Origin: Allacma fusca
Lineage: Eukaryota; Arthropoda; Collembola; Symphypleona; Sminthuridae
Length of the DNA: 64,000 bases
NCBI GenBank assembly: GCA_947179485.1
Contig: OX359250.1
Coordinates: forward strand, 19,264,539 to 19,328,538
Reading direction: 5' to 3'
The translations under genes and the position numbers were made by a program. Below are positions 60,261 through 64,000 of this stretch, piece after piece. Positions within the stretch are counted from its first letter, which is position 1. The number at the start of each line of letters is the position of its first letter. Under the pieces are notes generated by a model. That model searched no databases and had not been told where the DNA came from. It saw only the letters and a program-made list of their open reading frames with translations.

Positions 60261-62159
60261 GGAAGTTTGGCCGACTGAAAATTCAAGAAGAATTGAAGTC
60301 ATTTGGCGGCCCAGCTGAAAATGTCCAAGTTGTAAATTGTCTCTATAAAATGCCCGACATTTTTTGTATCTTCCCTAGGCGTTAAGGGTATACTATTTAA
60401 AATTGTTTAAAAATCAGTTAAGGTCATTTAGGATTTAGTTTTAATAAACACTGACGAAATTCAAATGCTACTACTTCAAAGTAATAACTTGCTGAACGAA
60501 ATGTGTTCTCGCGAATTGGTTATTCAACAATTCTTGTATTGTGTAAGGATAGCCAATTGGGACGAATTATTTAATACTAGACTCACCTTAACCAAAAACA
60601 TGAAAAAAGTTTGTTCCCGGCTAATCATTTTCTCAAAAATCTTTTAACATAAGTCCGACGTTAAGAATTGGTGTCAATAGGAGGCAAGGTTAGTAAAGTA
60701 CAGCTGCATTCATTGAAGGCCTGAAATTTAAAAATGACTACTAGCAGTGTAATCCTTAGGCAGACCAGTGATTAAGCCGATCTACAGCGTTGGTTTACTC
60801 GGGTTGTGCGTGTAACCGAGATACGTGTAAATCGGTTTTTTACGGTTTTGTTGATTGTTCCGGTACTATTTATCCGACAGTATTCATTTTTCAGAGATAT
60901 GTAGCAACAAGTATGGCCTGCACAAGGTATTTTTATTTTTCGAAAATCGGCGAAGGTTTTACAAAATTTTGAAAAAACATGTTTTTCTTATTCGCTGGTT
61001 TCTTCTTTCGTGGGGGTAAATTGGAATGGTTTTTCTGTCTTCTGGGTAACGGTTATTGACCGTGTCTTCGTTGTTGAAAGTATTTTCTTGGAGTTTTCCT
61101 GATGATGGTATTTACATTGGTGATTATATCTCTGCCGTTTGTCTAGTTCCATGAAATTGTATGTTTGGGAAGGACTGATGAATTATTGGGAAACGAGGAG
61201 TGAATAATCCATCTCTTCGTTGGTTTAGTATTGTTGAACGTTGTGTGGGGTGACGTATGAATTTTGATCGTGTTGGTGAAGATCTTCTAGAAAGGGTAGG
61301 GGTAGTTGGGTATTTGTATAGTGTGAGTTAGTGATGCTTCGGTTGGTAGTAGAATGACATCGGTGATGTCGTGGATCAGATCCTTGTCGTGGGAAGAAAC
61401 GGGGGTAATATTGGGTGCATGGAGAGTTATAAAACATTTTGGGATTGAGGGATAGCGTTGGGGTGGGCGATGTCGTTTTTTTGGGGGAGTGGGAGTATTA
61501 GAAATTGGCTCGACGAACTAAGATAGGAAAATCCCTTTTGAAAAGAACAAATAATTATTTCGTTAACTATCGCTTTTATTCAGTTGAAACTACAATTTCA
61601 CAGAGACTCAATACAAGGTTCTACGCACTCGGACTCTAGTTGGTGACTCATATGATTTTTTTCTCTTCCTACATCTCTGGCAATCTTCAGGTTTTCGCTT
61701 TTATACTAAATGACCTCTGCTCAGTTTTCCATAAGATCGCATTGCATGGAAATGAACCTGATAGACTAAAGTTCACAGTGACAGCAACGGTTACTCTGTA
61801 CTCTCACACTTATTGTCAGTCACATGATTTCCTACAGCCTGAGTGAATTCACGCAACTTATAAATAAATATACTAACGTAACTCAAGCATCACAATCCAC
61901 ATCATATTGACATTGCGCTCACAATCAGCAACCACAACATATGCATAGCTGAATTTCCACGAGGGAGGACTATCAAATACAATTGACATTAGGGATAGGT
62001 TTTGGATTGACTTTACCAGAATTCATAAACGGAGTTTTAGATGTTATTGATTTTTAGATACGGTGGGAGACTTTCGAGTTCACTAATGAGTCTGTATTTT
62101 TGAAAACGGACAACGAAAAAGTCATCAAGTCGTTAATTATTTGTATGTATACCACTTAA
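60261..62159. other. Unassigned region
   Basis: Several short open frames (60465-60647, 60790-60972, 61225-61437, 61640-61846) without recognisable domains or splice context. The segment 61000-61500 is G/T-rich on the plus strand. No missing FAR exon found. Confidence 0.45.
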
Positions 62160-62419
62160 TGTGCATGTACATCATAGCAATTTTCGGGATGAAATGCGGT
62201 CGGAAAATCGTACTGCTAAGGCAGAAACCCGAAAAAGCCCGAAAATTTCAATAATTTTTACCAGCCTTAATAACTCAAGTATTTTTATTTTGCATGTGTT
62301 TTAATTGTTATAGGAACCTAAGGTTGCTGCATGATTTTTTTGGACAACGTGGGATAATTATAGCGGATTTTGTAAAAAAATTACATTGCATTTTTTGCTC
62401 ATTACGGATTTTTTTTCAC

Positions 62420-62830
62420 GGTGAGCACAACCTAATCTGCATAATTTTTTTACTTCAAAATGTAAGGCTTCATATGAACGACGAAAGAAAATTTTAAAAA
62501 ATCGCGTATTAGGTTGTGCTCACCGCGAAAACAGAAAAAAACCGACACGGGCATTTTGTATACATATATACGTAAGGGTTCATTCACGCCGTAAGTGACG
62601 GGTAGATTGCATGTGTGTACATACAGCAAGCATGCAAACATTGCTTGCTTGCTAAAGTAGACGAGGAGAGGTGGCTTCTGTAACGCAATACACGCGCAGC
62701 GCCTTCGAGGTAAACAGAAGGCCCTATCACGCTCCATTCTTTGGGACCGTGCCGCAGCACAACTAGTCCCAAATATATTTTGTAATAATTTGGGATTGGT
62801 TGACTGTATGCCAATAATTTTTGTTGTCAG
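62420..62830 (-). repeat. Dispersed repeat (copy 2) with a different hairpin
   Basis: The part 62560-62830 is the reverse-oriented partner of 30938-31170. Beside it, GGTGAGCACAACCTAAT (62422-62438) is faced by its exact complement (62506-62522), a hairpin that differs in sequence from that of copy 1 but occupies the corresponding place. Confidence 0.6.
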
Positions 62831-63245
62831 CAGTATCTACGCTATTAAAAATGTATTTATGTACATAATATGTACATAGTCCAAAAAAATGCTTCAATAT
62901 GGGAATGACCGTATTGAAAAAAACAGACTCTAATTGAGTACCTGATGATTTCCCTTCTTCACCAGGCTATTTAGTTTCCCGATTGCCAGCTTTGATTCTG
63001 GCTTGAAGGGTATTGACCATTGTTCGAATCGCATACTGTATTGATATGATTGATTTGATGTGGGTCGTAATTAGTGGTATTTGGATCGATTGATTGTTTT
63101 GATTTTAGCCAGTTGTCGAAGGAGAAGCATTGTCGTAGGCTATGGGTGTTGGCGTTGCAAAATCCACAAGTTGAGGGTGGTTTCTGTTGAAGGAGTGGTT
63201 GGCTGAGATGGTTGGTAGCCTGTGTGTTGATTGGTTGTGACGTTA
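62831..63245. other. Unassigned DNA
   Basis: No gene or repeat recognised apart from GT-rich stretches near 63150-63230. Confidence 0.4.
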
Positions 63246-63732
63246 GGGATCATTCTTTTATTACGTCATCAAAATTGTGCCATATTTTTACCCCCCTCCC
63301 CTCCCCACTTGTCCAGAAAATCATCATGTTCATCATCGACTGTTTACACCCCCTCCCCCTACTTTTATTACGTCATCAGTAACCACTGATACACCCGTGG
63401 CTTATGTTTTGCCGGTGACAATATCACGTGGAACAGTTTTGATTTGTATTAATATGAAGGAGTCTAAACTCTAAACACGTCGAATGCAGTACGTTTCACT
63501 CATACAATTAATAGTACTGTGAATAGACTGTAGTCTACGCAGATCACTCAGCTTTTTTCATGCTTTAGCTTTTAGTTTTTTAGTAATAAGCTCAGTAAAA
63601 ATTTGATTTTCCCGCGGATGATGTTACTGTCGTCATTTTTACTAAACCCTCCCGCCCTCCTACCTTCATCATCGTCATTTCTTCTCGTCCCCCTCCCCCC
63701 TTTGGTGATGACGTAATAAAAGAATGAACCCC
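63246..63732. mobile_element. MITE with TTATTACGTCATC ends
   Basis: 487 bp. Left end GGGATCATTCTTTTATTACG; right end reversed GGGGTTCATTCTTTTATTAC; both continue to TCATC. TA on both sides. C-rich tracts (CCCCCTCCCC) follow each TIR. Copies of TTTTATTACGTCATCAGTAA also occur internally at about 63361. Confidence 0.8.
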
Positions 63733-63758
63733 TAGTGATGTTGGTTTGGAATTTGGTA

Positions 63759-63893
63759 GGGGTTCATTCTTTTATTACGTCATCAAAATTTTGCCATATT
63801 TTTAGCCTCCCTCCCCCCTGACTAGAAAATCATCAAGTACATCATCCACAGTTCACACCCCCCCTCCTCCTTTTATTGCGTCATCAGTAAACA
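63759..63893. mobile_element. Partial second copy of the TTATTACGTCATC MITE
   Basis: Starts GGGGTTCATTCTTTTATTAC after TA and follows the left 140 bp of the element at 63246 (GCCATATTTTTA, C-rich tract, CGTCATCAGTAA), then diverges. It is 26 bp from the first copy, in direct orientation. Confidence 0.75.
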
Positions 63894-63904
63894 CTAGGCA
63901 TTGG

Positions 63905-64000
63905 CATACCGATATAGCCATACGATATTATCGTCCATATCGTACATTTTTGGAAACGATAATTGAACGATAATTCTCGTAAACTTTGAACGATATATCG
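63905..64000. repeat. ATCG/CGATA-dense segment running off the window
   Basis: CGATATAG, CGATATTATCG, CGATAATT and CGATATATCG follow one another to the last base. The density of one short word in both orientations is like the subterminal regions of the hAT elements listed here, so this may be the left end of another. Confidence 0.45.

Noticed and set aside
61225..61437. Short His/Gln/Pro-rich open frame as a gene
   Set aside because: 70 codons, no domain, no neighbouring exon; G/T-rich strand bias of the region explains the composition.
59480..64000. Missing 3' exons of the FAR gene
   Set aside because: Looked for the STAY and YxxxK segments in plus-strand frames and saw none.

Overview
The window is animal nuclear DNA, AT-rich, with short GT-AG introns; an arthropod (hexapod or relative) is most likely. 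POLG, EOGT, TIGAR and MPV17L have metazoan exon-by-exon architecture, and the predicted POLG (about 1135 aa) is close to the compact insect size. The lineage call is inference; no rRNA, tRNA or mitochondrial marker is present.

Positions 1-17300 are gene-dense: the 5' half of an ABCA-type lipid transporter (minus), EOGT (minus, eight exons, ER-retention tail HDEL), MPV17L (plus, four exons), TIGAR (plus, five exons) and mitochondrial DNA polymerase gamma (minus, twenty exons including a 16-nt micro-exon). EOGT and MPV17L are divergent; TIGAR and POLG converge tail to tail. All were rebuilt exon by exon with consistent phases. Three of the genes serve mitochondria or energy/redox metabolism, but nothing shows co-regulation.

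Positions 17300-48900 are mostly mobile DNA. Nine insertions have terminal inverted repeats (TIRs) and 8-bp target-site duplications (TSDs) of the hAT superfamily, and an outer hAT element spanning 25444-33952 contains several others. There are two small Helitrons ending in a hairpin plus CTAG, a 567-bp fold-back, TA-flanked MITEs, several tandem arrays, and a complete-looking 4.4-kb CACTA/EnSpm-like transposon (35784-40191) carrying two intact genes: a transposase and a DUF4806-type protein. The first two coding exons of a fatty acyl-CoA reductase lie at 47064-47606, with no later exon visible in the remaining 16 kb.

Positions 48972-59478 are one tandem array: about 584 head-to-tail copies of an 18-bp unit, essentially identical except for variants in the last eleven units. 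The remainder (59480-64000) is repeat-rich and holds no recognisable gene.

The most unusual signals are: (i) the 10.5-kb 18-bp array, open in three of six frames; (ii) hAT-like elements whose TIRs share a modular form (CAGTG, six variable bases, AYGGGWAC) and whose flanks are packed with family-specific short repeats; (iii) the nested hAT with matching 8-bp TSDs 8.5 kb apart; (iv) the intact two-gene transposon with an ATGA stop/start overlap; (v) a 39-bp repeat carrying AGGTCA direct repeats spaced by five.
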